21,143 nt of DNA from a virus. Below, in pieces: positions 1 to 7,672 of this stretch. Below the pieces are notes generated by a model that had not been told where the DNA came from, ran no database searches, and saw nothing but the letters and a program-made list of their open reading frames with translations. The DNA lies in IMG/VR virus record IMGVR_UViG_3300032895_000395, positions 1-21,143 of that record. One strand, 5' to 3'. A program made the translations under genes and the position numbers. Positions within the stretch are counted from its first letter, which is position 1, and each line of letters starts with the position of its first letter.

Positions 1-1257
1 GAGCCGGTTTTGAGTGTACGTTCCGTCGAGAGGCACGGTCGCGGGGTTCAGCGAGCGAACGACTGCGCGCGGACGCAGTAGTTCGATGATCTCCGCCGAA
101 TACGATCCCTGCAGCGCGTAGCCTCCATCGGCCGCCGAGCTCGCCGCCGCCGCAAACGAACGGGCGACCAGCTCATCCTTCAAAACCTCGCGTGCGAACT
201 TCTCGGCTCGGCCGAAGTCGCCGCGGGATGCCGCCAGGGCGCGAAGCGAACGGGCAACCACAATGCCCTTATCGCGCTTGTCGGCAACGTCGCGCACAAC
301 CTCGATCGCAGGCTGCGTCGCCGGTGCGGCGGAACGAACCTCTGCAACCTTGGACGCCTCACGCTGAGTCTTCAAAATCTCAGCCCGCACAGAGTCAACC
401 GTGACTCCGTTGTTGATGGCCTTTTCGGCCGCCTCACGTGTGAAGTGGTCGCCATGCTCGCGCTGAAGCGCGTTGATTTCGCTCACGCGCTCCCGCTCGG
501 CACGTGCGGCCTCTTCCTTCGCTGCCTTGAGCTGTTCCTCGTTCATACGCTCCTCAGTTGCGGCTTGCGCCGGTTTGCTTACTTCATTCGCGCCACGGTT
601 TCCATCGCCGTAATCGCAATCCTCGGTTGTGCAGTCGGAATGGTTACCGTCCGCGCATGCGGCACATTCGCAGCCGCAATCGTCATCGTCGTCACCCTCA
701 TCGGCGTCCCGCTCGTTCAGGCAGCGGACCGGAAACCTCGGGCCACCGCGATCCTCGAGCGATCGCCCGATACCCACCGTGATGTCCGCGGGCACAGTGA
801 CGAGCGAAGCCTCCACTGGTGTCCAATTCGTCCATCTCACCGTGTCAGGCTTGCCGTTTTTGCCTTCAGTGAACTGGTAGTCATGCGGGATATACCCGAT
901 GCTGGCATCCACGAGGATCTTGTCTCGCGCGTCTACCAGCTTTTCCTGGGCAAACGGAGAGTTGCCAAACCGCTGAGTGACGTAGAGCTTTTTATCCTTG
1001 ACCCCGAAGTCCTCGATTCGTCCCGTCTGGAGGTTACGGTCGTGATTGAATAGCCCGGGAATGCCTTGGTTGAGGCGAGACTTGTCGATAGACGAAGGCG
1101 AATGGTCGAGGATCTCGATTCCATACCAGCGCTCGACAGGAGCCTCGGAAGAAACCGAGAAGGTGACTATGCGGTTCTCGAAATCAACGCTCTCCACCTT
1201 TGCGTCGCGGTATTGAACCGGTAGCGATTCGAGACGCTTTTGCAGTTTCTTGTTCAC
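1..1257 (-). CDS. Prohead protease-major capsid protein fusion (HK97 type), 3' end cut by window
   Basis: The reading frame is open from a GTG at 1257 to the window edge (419 codons, no stop). Residues about 10-165 look like an HK97-type prohead protease (peptidase S78/U35): there is a GIPGLFNHD motif with His72, then DASIGYIPHD, then VEASLVTVPAD with Ser151; His72 and Ser151 are the likely catalytic pair. Residues 179-219 form an acidic, cysteine-rich linker (Cys179, 194, 196, 198, 201, 209, 214). Residues 238-275 are a charged helix like a scaffolding delta domain. From about residue 300 the sequence resembles the N-terminus of an HK97-fold capsid protein, with AADGGYALQGSYSAEII and then VVRSLNPATVPLDGTY. 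The enzyme would cleave the scaffold during head maturation. The start has no clear ribosome binding site; GTG 1257 is the only start codon between the upstream terminator and the conserved domain. It follows the portal gene. Confidence 0.9.
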   Translation of the reverse strand, partial: MNKKLQKRLESLPVQYRDAKVESVDFENRIVTFSVSSEAPVERWYGIEILDHSPSSIDKSRLNQGIPGLFNHDRNLQTGRIEDFGVKDKKLYVTQRFGNSPFAQEKLVDARDKILVDASIGYIPHDYQFTEGKNGKPDTVRWTNWTPVEASLVTVPADITVGIGRSLEDRGGPRFPVRCLNERDADEGDDDDDCGCECAACADGNHSDCTTEDCDYGDGNRGANEVSKPAQAATEERMNEEQLKAAKEEAARAERERVSEINALQREHGDHFTREAAEKAINNGVTVDSVRAEILKTQREASKVAEVRSAAPATQPAIEVVRDVADKRDKGIVVARSLRALAASRGDFGRAEKFAREVLKDELVARSFAAAASSAADGGYALQGSYSAEIIELLRPRAVVRSLNPATVPLDGTYTQNRL

Positions 1258-1278
1258 AACGCGGTTGTGCCAGAGAAA

Positions 1279-1306
1279 CGAAAAACCCGGCAAACTTCGC
1301 CGGGTT
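1279..1306 (-). terminator. Rho-independent terminator between portal and protease-capsid genes
   Basis: Read on the minus strand, AACCCGGC (1306-1299) pairs perfectly with GCCGGGTT (1291-1284) around a 7-base loop, and the stem runs into a string of five T (1285-1281). It lies 25 bases after the portal stop codon and about 20 bases before the capsid start. It should reduce capsid transcription from upstream unless an antiterminator acts or RNA is processed here. I see no convincing promoter between it and the capsid start. Confidence 0.8.
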
Positions 1307-1331
1307 AGTCGTCTTATCTTGGAGCGCAGGC

Positions 1332-2972
1332 TTATCCCTTTTTCTTCGCAGCCTTCTTTTGCTGAGCCTGCTTGCCGGTCGAGTTGCCGTCTTTCGCCTC
1401 GTCGACATCGGCCGCAGCGTCCTCATCGCCGGCCGCGACGCCCTTGCCCGCCTGATCTCCCGCGAGATCGGTGCCAAGCATAACGGGATTGCGCAAGCCG
1501 AAACGCTCTTGCAAGTCTTCGACGTACTTCTGCTCGCGTGCGCGCTCGTCCATCACCTCTTCAAAATCGAGGCCCTGCGAGCCCAGCTCGCTTGAATATG
1601 TGCTCAGCCCGTTGCCAAGACGTAGGACCGTAGCGTTCGCATCCTTCTGCGGGTCCACCCAATCCCACCCGCGCGGATGCCACTTGATCTGGTTGCAAAC
1701 CGCATCGATATCCGCCGTGCCGATTTGCACTCGTCCCGATAGGACCGCAGACTTTAGCCACGAACGGAAGACCGGCCGGTGAAAGTTCTCAATCACCCAT
1801 CGCTGCCGCCGCCGCCAGGCGTCGCGCTCCATGAGAAGTCCCGCCCGGATCGACGAGAAGTTGATGTCCGACAGGTCGTCGTACAAAGAAACGTAGGCGA
1901 CATCGAGACCTGTGGCGATGTCGCGCTTTACCTCTTTGATGAAGGGTTGCAGCGCGGCTGTCGGAAACTCTGACTTGAATGTCGTGATGTCTTCGCCGTC
2001 GTACAGCGTATGGAAACTTCCCGGCTCTGCGTCGATATCATCTCCATCGGTCCGCCGGCCGTCACGCCAGAGCTCACCGGAGCGGCCATCATGCTCGTCG
2101 ACCTCGGTGAGAGGTAGCTCGCCCTCTGGCGCGGGCTTGCGGATGAAGCCCATAACGGAAGCCGCCAGGCGCGTCGCGACCGTCGCAGCTTCGTAGGTTC
2201 CGCGAAGCTGAAACATCAACCCCATCACCGGAGTTGCCCAGGGGATGCCGCGCGTCTGACGCGCCGAATCGGGACGATACAGATGAAGCACTGATTCCGC
2301 CGGTATGCGGTAGCGGTTCGCCGGCCCGTTGCCGATCTCCGAAGGGTGCCCGGAATAGAGCCAGTAGGCCATCGGCCGCTGGAACTTATCAATCTCCACG
2401 CCCATCCGCACTTCGCGAATTCCATCCCACTTCACGAAATAGGTGGGGTCGAGCTGGTCGGCGTCAAGAAACTGCAGCGAGAATCCCCATGGATTGTCTG
2501 CCACGTTCTTCAGAAACAGACTTTCTCCGTCCATCGGCGTCGTGCGCATCACCAACTCTTCGAGTTCGTGAAACGTGTACTTGCCGTCCATCGTGCAATT
2601 GCCTTTCGCACTCCAAGCCTTCCACTCGTCGGCAATTTGCTTGTTCAGGTCGGCGTTCAGGCTGCCGCCGCGCTGCAGCTTTACCTTCGGCTGCATACGA
2701 ACACCGTGCTGTCCGATGACGTTCGTCACGCAGAGGTCGAGAAACCGCTGCATCGTGGCGTCATTATCCGCGAGCTGGCGGGAGCGGAAACGCAGCGGCC
2801 GGAGCGCCTGAAACACTTTCTGATCGCGCGACAGCGGACTCATCGCCCAGTCCATTGTCTGACGCGTAATCTTCGCCGCATTGAAGCCGCGAATAGCGAG
2901 CTCCGAGGCCGGAACAGTGCGCTTTTGCGGACGCGAAGGAGATTCAAGATTGAGCAGCGTCAAATTAGCCAC
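1332..2972 (-). CDS. Phage portal protein, lambda gpB family
   Basis: This 546-residue protein has the usual length and motifs of the lambda-type portal family (Phage_portal_2): an N-terminal segment with DNDATMQRFLDLCVTNVIG, the block MRTTPMDGESLFLKN, QFLDADQLD, and near the C-terminus ERDAWRRRQRWVIENFHRPV. Twelve copies would form the ring at the capsid vertex through which DNA enters and leaves. The last 35 residues are a low-complexity acidic then lysine-rich tail (ending KKAAKKKG). The start is a GTG at 2972 with GGAG eight bases upstream, overlapping the end of the gpW-like gene by 8 bases, which suggests translational coupling. A strong terminator follows the stop codon. Identification is firm; the exact function of the basic tail is unknown. 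Confidence 0.95.
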   Translation of the reverse strand: MANLTLLNLESPSRPQKRTVPASELAIRGFNAAKITRQTMDWAMSPLSRDQKVFQALRPLRFRSRQLADNDATMQRFLDLCVTNVIGQHGVRMQPKVKLQRGGSLNADLNKQIADEWKAWSAKGNCTMDGKYTFHELEELVMRTTPMDGESLFLKNVADNPWGFSLQFLDADQLDPTYFVKWDGIREVRMGVEIDKFQRPMAYWLYSGHPSEIGNGPANRYRIPAESVLHLYRPDSARQTRGIPWATPVMGLMFQLRGTYEAATVATRLAASVMGFIRKPAPEGELPLTEVDEHDGRSGELWRDGRRTDGDDIDAEPGSFHTLYDGEDITTFKSEFPTAALQPFIKEVKRDIATGLDVAYVSLYDDLSDINFSSIRAGLLMERDAWRRRQRWVIENFHRPVFRSWLKSAVLSGRVQIGTADIDAVCNQIKWHPRGWDWVDPQKDANATVLRLGNGLSTYSSELGSQGLDFEEVMDERAREQKYVEDLQERFGLRNPVMLGTDLAGDQAGKGVAAGDEDAAADVDEAKDGNSTGKQAQQKKAAKKKG

Positions 2973-3564
2973 GAATAAAGCTCCTTAACGTACGCGAAGG
3001 AACGCGTTCACCCCGGCGGATGCGGATTTCCCTCACTCGGCGCGCGTAAATGCCGCGCAGCTTCTCGAGTTCGGCGAACGTATAGCGCTGCAACTCGCGG
3101 CCGGCGCCGTTCGGCCCATGAATCATGTATCGCTGTGCGTCGCCGGATAGCACTTTGCCCGCGAGAAGATCCTTGATGGCGGCTAGAATCTTCTCGTCCA
3201 TCTCGCGATCGTCATAGCCTTGGCCATTGGTCTGCTGCAGGTTTGGAAGGATGCGCAGGACACCCTCATCAACAGTCCAGCGGTTTCCGTTGCCGTCAGT
3301 GATGTAGGCCTGCCAGCGATAGAATCCCTTCATCCACTGCGCGGTAGTCGCAGCCGGAATCGTGACGACGAAGCGGTCACCATCGGCAGTTACCTGATCG
3401 CCGCTCACGTCATACGAAACGGTGCGACTCACAAGAGCATAGGCAAGCGAAAACCCGCCACTTGCGGGGTAGTCGAGAAAGTAGCGCTGCCAACTAACAG
3501 TGTCGCCAGCGCGAATTTCTGACGGCTCTTGCCTCGGTTCACAAAGAATAGCGGACGTTCCCAC
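2965..3564 (-). CDS. gpW-like head-tail connector with extra N-terminal beta (Ig-like) domain
   Basis: The protein has 199 residues. Residues about 15-108 are beta-rich and look like a small Ig-like or baseplate-type domain (IRAGDTVSWQRYF, then FYRWQAYITDGNGNRWTVDEG). Residues about 118-187 resemble lambda gpW: a helix DEKILAAIKDLLAGKV, a beta hairpin around RYMIHGPNG, then YTFAELEKLRGIYARRV. The position between the large terminase and the portal is exactly that of gene W in lambda. gpW completes the head by binding under the portal ring. True gpW is only about 68 residues, so the N-terminal half is an addition. The start is a GTG at 3564, 36 bases after the terminase stop, with AAGGG rather far upstream; a slightly later start is possible. 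The gpW assignment rests on position and weak motif likeness. Confidence 0.72.
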   Translation of the reverse strand: MGTSAILCEPRQEPSEIRAGDTVSWQRYFLDYPASGGFSLAYALVSRTVSYDVSGDQVTADGDRFVVTIPAATTAQWMKGFYRWQAYITDGNGNRWTVDEGVLRILPNLQQTNGQGYDDREMDEKILAAIKDLLAGKVLSGDAQRYMIHGPNGAGRELQRYTFAELEKLRGIYARRVREIRIRRGERVPSRTLRSFIRG

Positions 3565-3600
3565 AGTTCACGCTTACCCTTCCGCGGACGATTGCCGCAA

Positions 3601-5583
3601 CTATCCGCGCCAACCGCCCATCCATCCGCCGCCGCGGCGACGGTTCAGGCTGCGCTCTTGGAGACGCAGATTGCGGCGCTGTTCAGCCTCTACCCTTTCG
3701 CGCTCCTGCTCTTGCTGCTCCTCATACGCGACAAGCTTGCCCTTCGGCTCCTCCGGCGGCAGCTCCGGCCGCGGCGTCCTCGCGACGGTCCGCTTCTGCA
3801 GGCTGCGCTTCAACGCCGGGAAGTCCGCTCGAATACGCTCAAGTGCCGCCATCGCATAGACGCGAGTGTCCAGAGCTTCATTCCGTTCGCGGCGCTTCTG
3901 CCAGACCTTCACCCTCTGACCGCCCCGCTGCACGGTAATGAGTTGCTCTGCGGCAATCTGCGCAAAAAACTCTTTGTCGAACATCGTCGGATTATCGGGA
4001 AAGTGACAGTAGCCCGGACCTTCCTCCTCAATCTTCAGCCGCGCATAGAACGATTCCTTCGCGGCATCGACGCCAACCATGTACAACACCGTCTTCGATT
4101 CGTCGACCCGCCGCGGCCGCGCGAGGATCGGATGCGCCCCAGAACGCCCCTTGCAGGCGTATATCTTCCGCCCGCGTCGCGTACGAGTGAAGGCGTACAC
4201 GGCCTTCGTCTGGTCACCGGAGTCCACCATCGCGCACCGAATTCGCAGGTGAATTCCGCTCTCGTGCACATAGGTTCGATTCAGCCATTTGTCAACGTCG
4301 CCCCACACCTTCGGCCGGGATGGATCGCCCTCGAAGATCCGATGCTCCAACGCCCACGACTCCTCGCCGGCGCCCCAGCCGATAGCCGTCGCTTCTATAC
4401 GATCCTTCTGTACGTCGAGACCGGCGGTAATTACGAGGACACCGGCCGGAGCTTCGGCCTCGTATGCGTGTACGCGGCTCGCAAAGACGTCCTGCTCGAT
4501 CCGGTCGCCCTTGAGTTCCCATGTCTCCGCCAACACTGAATTGACGAAGGTCTGTAGAAGAAACGGGTCGTTGCCAGCGTTGATGAACTTGCGGATGATC
4601 TCGGGCCATGTGACCCACGGCGAATAGAGCTGGTTGAGATGAAAGCCAGCCGTCTTCCCATCGACGCTCTTCGCCTGGGCAATCCACTTGCCGTGCCGAA
4701 CCATGTCTGGCTTATCGCTCTCAAGTATCTCGCAGCCATTCACACAGACGTAATAGCAGGAGTCCGGATCGTGCTCAACCGTTCCGTCTTGCGCCCTCCG
4801 CTTCGACCATTTCAGATTCGCCCACTTGAACGTCTGGGGCTCTCCACAGTGTGGACACGGAACGAAGTACTGACGCTTATCGCTCTTCTCGTACTCGGAA
4901 TCGATGCGCGAGGCACCTTTCACGGATGGTGTGGAGGTGTAGACGATCAGCCTGTTCCAGAACGTCGAGGTGCGTTCCTCCATCAGCTTGCCAGGATCGC
5001 CTTCGGCACCGGCCGAGGCCTCCCACTTGTCGACCTCATCACCCTGCACGACGCGCCGCGATCGAGATGCTAGTCCCGCCGGAGAGTTTGCACCGGCGAG
5101 CGCCAGGCCGCCGCCCGGAAATTCCTTATTGAGCAAGGTGTTTCCAGAATGGCGAGAGCGCGGGTCGCCGAAGAGCGGACGCAGCACCGGCGTGTCGCGG
5201 ATAGCTGGCGCCAGCCGCTCCTTCGAGAAATTCTCGGCCGCCTCGAGCGTCGGCTGCACCATCAGAATCGGCGACGGGTCATGGTGGACGTAGTACCAAA
5301 GCATGTTCAGCAGCCCGGCAGTCTTGCCGAGCTGCGCGCCCCACATGGCCACGATGCGCTCGATGGTCGGGTCCGACCCGGCATCCATGAAGCCGCGTTG
5401 ATACTCCGCCGTCGCCGTGTCCCACTTGCCCGCCTGCGCGGACGACTCCCGCGGCAGATATGCATAGCGGTCGGCCCACTCAGACACGGTGAGCTGCGGC
5501 GGAGGCTCTAGTAAGGCGAGGCCTGTTCCGAGAGCCTCATCCAGCGCCTCTAGACTCTCGGCGGTCGAGGCGTAATCAATCAT
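3601..5583 (-). CDS. terL: Terminase large subunit, lambda GpA family
   Basis: This 660-residue protein is the ATPase-nuclease motor that cuts concatemeric phage DNA and pumps it into the prohead. The ATPase domain has a Walker A-like WGAQLGKT (residues 81-88) and Walker B VVQGDEVD around residue 182. A zinc-binding insert follows (CPHC near 243-246 and further cysteines near 276-284), as is usual for the GpA family. The nuclease domain begins near residue 383 with VLVITAGLDVQKDRIEA; its Asp390 is a likely metal ligand, and CAMVDSGDQTKAV follows. Length is typical for the family. I prefer the ATG at 5583 over the GTG at 5589; both overlap the end of the small subunit gene. It is followed by the gpW-like and portal genes. 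Confidence 0.96.
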   Translation of the reverse strand: MIDYASTAESLEALDEALGTGLALLEPPPQLTVSEWADRYAYLPRESSAQAGKWDTATAEYQRGFMDAGSDPTIERIVAMWGAQLGKTAGLLNMLWYYVHHDPSPILMVQPTLEAAENFSKERLAPAIRDTPVLRPLFGDPRSRHSGNTLLNKEFPGGGLALAGANSPAGLASRSRRVVQGDEVDKWEASAGAEGDPGKLMEERTSTFWNRLIVYTSTPSVKGASRIDSEYEKSDKRQYFVPCPHCGEPQTFKWANLKWSKRRAQDGTVEHDPDSCYYVCVNGCEILESDKPDMVRHGKWIAQAKSVDGKTAGFHLNQLYSPWVTWPEIIRKFINAGNDPFLLQTFVNSVLAETWELKGDRIEQDVFASRVHAYEAEAPAGVLVITAGLDVQKDRIEATAIGWGAGEESWALEHRIFEGDPSRPKVWGDVDKWLNRTYVHESGIHLRIRCAMVDSGDQTKAVYAFTRTRRGRKIYACKGRSGAHPILARPRRVDESKTVLYMVGVDAAKESFYARLKIEEEGPGYCHFPDNPTMFDKEFFAQIAAEQLITVQRGGQRVKVWQKRRERNEALDTRVYAMAALERIRADFPALKRSLQKRTVARTPRPELPPEEPKGKLVAYEEQQEQERERVEAEQRRNLRLQERSLNRRRGGGWMGGWRG

Positions 5584-6124
5584 CCTCACCGCCGGCGTCT
5601 GCAGACGCGTTCGGGCGCAGGGCCATCAGGCGGCGACAAAGCGCGTCCGCTTCCCGCTGGAGGATCTCTTGAATGCGCTTCCGATCCTTGACGCCATAGA
5701 GGTGCCCGGTCAGCTTCGCAGGCATCGACAGGATTGAAGTGCGCAGAGCGCTGGATACCCGAGCCATTGCCGCCTTCGCGTCGGCGATCGCTACAACCTG
5801 GCCCCGCTCGCGCGCCAGCTTTATCTCCAGCAAGTCGGCTTCTTTCTTTACCTTGCGGAGAACGGCTTCGTCGTATGTCTCCTCGTCGCGCGAGGGCACC
5901 GAGACGCCCATACTTCCACGACTTCCAGCAAGCTCAATGCGATATTGGACATACCACTCTCGCACCGCTGGCCACGAGAAGCGGCGCCCGCGTCCGTCTC
6001 CGGAACATGGCAAGTCATTGTCTTTTATATAGTTGCGAACCATCCGGGCCGAGACACCCAGGAGCTCCGCTACATCCTCTAACTCGAGAGCCGAGTAGGT
6101 GGATGGAGTTTCAACAGAAGGCAT
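5576..6124 (-). CDS. terS: Terminase small subunit, Nu1-like
   Basis: This 182-residue protein has an N-terminal winged-helix/HTH (residues about 12-38, VAELLGVSARMVRNYIKDND), a linker, a long helical stretch rich in charged residues (EAVLRKVKKEADLLEIKLAR) and a C-terminal segment with LRTSILSMPAKLTGHLYG, a pattern shared with lambda Nu1-type proteins. It would recognise the packaging site and hand the DNA to the large subunit. The gene overlaps the large subunit gene by a few bases. The stretch of about 105 bases between this gene and the upstream HNH gene holds no supported gene; a weak promoter-like TTGGCG / GATAGA pair at 17-base spacing is present there but is not convincing. Confidence 0.88.
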   Translation of the reverse strand: MPSVETPSTYSALELEDVAELLGVSARMVRNYIKDNDLPCSGDGRGRRFSWPAVREWYVQYRIELAGSRGSMGVSVPSRDEETYDEAVLRKVKKEADLLEIKLARERGQVVAIADAKAAMARVSSALRTSILSMPAKLTGHLYGVKDRKRIQEILQREADALCRRLMALRPNASADAGGEDD

Positions 6125-6230
6125 ATCCGGTCTCTATCGCGGAAGTGGAAATGACCGCCAAAAAATCTGGCGCTAGAACGAACGCGCAGTGGCGCGTCAC
6201 CCGCGGATTGCGAAAGCTGGCGGAGTACCT

Positions 6231-6986
6231 TTAGACTTTAGCGCCCTTAGCGAGATTGTCAGCCGCCCACATCGGTTGAAGATTTGGAAGAGCCCAAGCG
6301 CGTAGAAGCTGGGCCTTGTCGAACAGATCGAACGCGGCGAGGGGCACAACGTGGTCGATATGTATCCGCCCAGCCAAAAACTCCTGCCAATTCATTCCTT
6401 CGGTAAACCGCTGCTCCAGATGCTCCCTGAGATCGCTGATGGAATATCCGAGTAGGTTCTCGACTGCCTTGGATTGCCCACCCCTCCTGATTGCATCGCG
6501 CATTAGATCGCACAGCTTGGCGCCGGGCTTTTTCCGTTTATGTTGGCGACGCATGCGCTCGCGGAGGTTGAATTCCGGATCAATTCGATAGCGGATGCGA
6601 TACCTCTCTCCCACGGATAGCCCTTGCGCTAGCCATGGCTTTGCGCGTACCAAATCGTCTTTAGCCGCAACGCGTGCAGCTTCTTGTGCTTCTTTTTGTG
6701 CGCACCGTTGATGTCTCCGCTCAGCGCGAATGCCATACTTGCTGCCGCGCTTCTGTGCCTCTTTGATTCGACTATTGCGCCGCTCCTGTAGCCGCTGCTC
6801 CGGAGTTTGACGTGCGCGCCTTCTCCGCATTCGCTCTCCGGCTAGACTGCGAAAATAATCAGAGTTTCTTGCTTGGCGCTCTCGCCACTTGACGACGCAG
6901 CACGCCTTGCACGTCAGTCCCTTACTCGGAAACGCATCTCTTGGTAGAGCGAGTCCACACCCCTTGCAGCCTTTTTCCCGGGTCAC
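6231..6986 (-). CDS. HNH endonuclease with N-terminal zinc finger
   Basis: The 251-residue protein starts with a Cys4 motif (Cys7, Cys10, Cys26, Cys29) followed by a very basic helical region of about 120 residues. The C-terminus carries an HNH nuclease core: IHIDHVVPLAAFD (Asp211, His212), LPNLQPMWAADNLAKG with Asn235 and Asn244. An HNH gene beside the terminase genes is common in phages that cut DNA at cohesive ends, where it helps the terminase cleave; it could also be a free-standing homing endonuclease. The start is a GTG at 6986, the only start codon in the frame after an in-frame stop; it has no well-spaced ribosome binding site. Just upstream lies a palindromic, operator-like sequence. 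Confidence 0.9.
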   Translation of the reverse strand: MTREKGCKGCGLALPRDAFPSKGLTCKACCVVKWRERQARNSDYFRSLAGERMRRRRARQTPEQRLQERRNSRIKEAQKRGSKYGIRAERRHQRCAQKEAQEAARVAAKDDLVRAKPWLAQGLSVGERYRIRYRIDPEFNLRERMRRQHKRKKPGAKLCDLMRDAIRRGGQSKAVENLLGYSISDLREHLEQRFTEGMNWQEFLAGRIHIDHVVPLAAFDLFDKAQLLRAWALPNLQPMWAADNLAKGAKV

Positions 6987-7017
6987 CCTTCGGTTATGCG
7001 GGTAACCCTGGGTTACG
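6981..7017. promoter_or_regulatory. Palindromic operator-like repeats upstream of HNH-terminase genes
   Basis: The bases 7002-7016 read GTAACCCTGGGTTAC, a perfect inverted repeat with 7-base arms and one central base. A related 8-mer GGTCACCC begins at 6981, exactly 20 bases from GGTAACCC at 7001, so the sites would lie on the same face of DNA. The site covers the start of the HNH gene, in the 80-base gap that separates the small-gene region from the packaging genes. It could be a repressor or activator binding site, or an RNA hairpin hiding the weak HNH start. Function is inferred only from symmetry. Confidence 0.4.
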
Positions 7018-7068
7018 CGCTAATCTGATGGATACAGCTGTTCGCGGGTGTGCTACATTGACACAAGA

Positions 7069-7293
7069 TCAATAGCCGCTGCGCACGGTTGGGTGGGTTG
7101 TCAGATTATCGGCGAGCCACTGCTGGATATGGTCTGGATGGTAACGAACGGACCGACCCACTTTGATATATGGTGGCCCGATCCGTTCAACCCTCCACCT
7201 ACGCAGGGCTCCCTCGTTCACACCTAAAATCAGCGACACCGCGCGAGTATCAAGCAACTTTTGGGATATATCAAGGTCTCGGCGGTTACTCAT
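7069..7293 (-). CDS. Excisionase-like helix-turn-helix DNA-binding protein
   Basis: The 74-residue protein has the small MerR/HTH_17 fold used by phage excisionases and many phage regulators: LLDTRAVSLILGVNEGALRRW, then a wing GPPYIKVGRSVRYHPDHIQQWL. The start is the ATG at 7293, with GGGAG six bases upstream; a longer frame upstream is open, but only the part from this ATG resembles the family. It overlaps the end of the upstream small gene by 8 bases. No integrase is in the window, so a role as regulator is as likely as true excisionase. It is the last gene before the gap that leads to the packaging genes. Confidence 0.8.
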   Translation of the reverse strand: MSNRRDLDISQKLLDTRAVSLILGVNEGALRRWRVERIGPPYIKVGRSVRYHPDHIQQWLADNLTTHPTVRSGY

Positions 7294-7510
7294 CCTGTCT
7301 CCCGGCGATCTCCTGAAGATGCTCCAGCGTGAGGATGAAATCACCCGCAAAGGTCGGGATAGCGACACTCCCATATTGCGCCAACTGCTCTCCAATTCGG
7401 CTAGCGTACGTGTCTATATAGTCAGCAACCTCTTCCTGAATGCGAACCTCGCTGTCGGCTATGCCCTTATCAATCCGATGAATTATCTCCCGCATGTCCA
7501 TCTCGTTCAC
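7286..7510 (-). CDS. Small hypothetical protein, acidic and helical
   Basis: The frame encodes 74 residues, with a charged N-terminal helix (REIIHRIDKGIADSEVRIQEEVADYI by composition, about residues 7-32) and a C-terminal part ending LTLEHLQEIAGRQDE. No family is recognised. Its stop overlaps the start of the HTH gene, so the two are probably co-translated. The start could be GTG 7510, or the ATG codons at 7501 or 7495; none has a clear ribosome binding site. Confidence 0.6.
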   Translation of the reverse strand: MNEMDMREIIHRIDKGIADSEVRIQEEVADYIDTYASRIGEQLAQYGSVAIPTFAGDFILTLEHLQEIAGRQDE

Positions 7511-7626
7511 TATTGTCTCGCGGGAGGCTTCCCCACGCCAAGATATAGCTGTCGGCTCAGGACGCCCCTCTGCACAAGTGGCTCCAAATATACGACCAAT
7601 ATCCAGTAAAGAAGTTCTTTGTTCAC
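7510..7626 (-). CDS. Possible 38-residue hypothetical protein
   Basis: A short frame from a GTG at 7626, preceded by GGCGGG seven bases upstream, ends with a TAG that shares one base with the next gene's possible GTG start. The product has a hydrophobic patch (LLYWILVVYLEPLV) and is otherwise unremarkable. The frame is open further upstream to a GTG at 7692. Support comes only from spacing and gene packing; it may not be a gene. Confidence 0.3.
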   Translation of the reverse strand: MNKELLYWILVVYLEPLVQRGVLSRQLYLGVGKPPARQ

Positions 7627-7672
7627 GTCTTTGCCCGCCTCATAAAGTGTTCTAGTTTGCAAGCCTCGCGGG

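Noticed and set aside
3529-4539. Plus-strand frame of 336 codons
   Set aside because: It is antisense to the nuclease half of the large terminase, has no recognisable motif, and would oppose the direction of all other genes.
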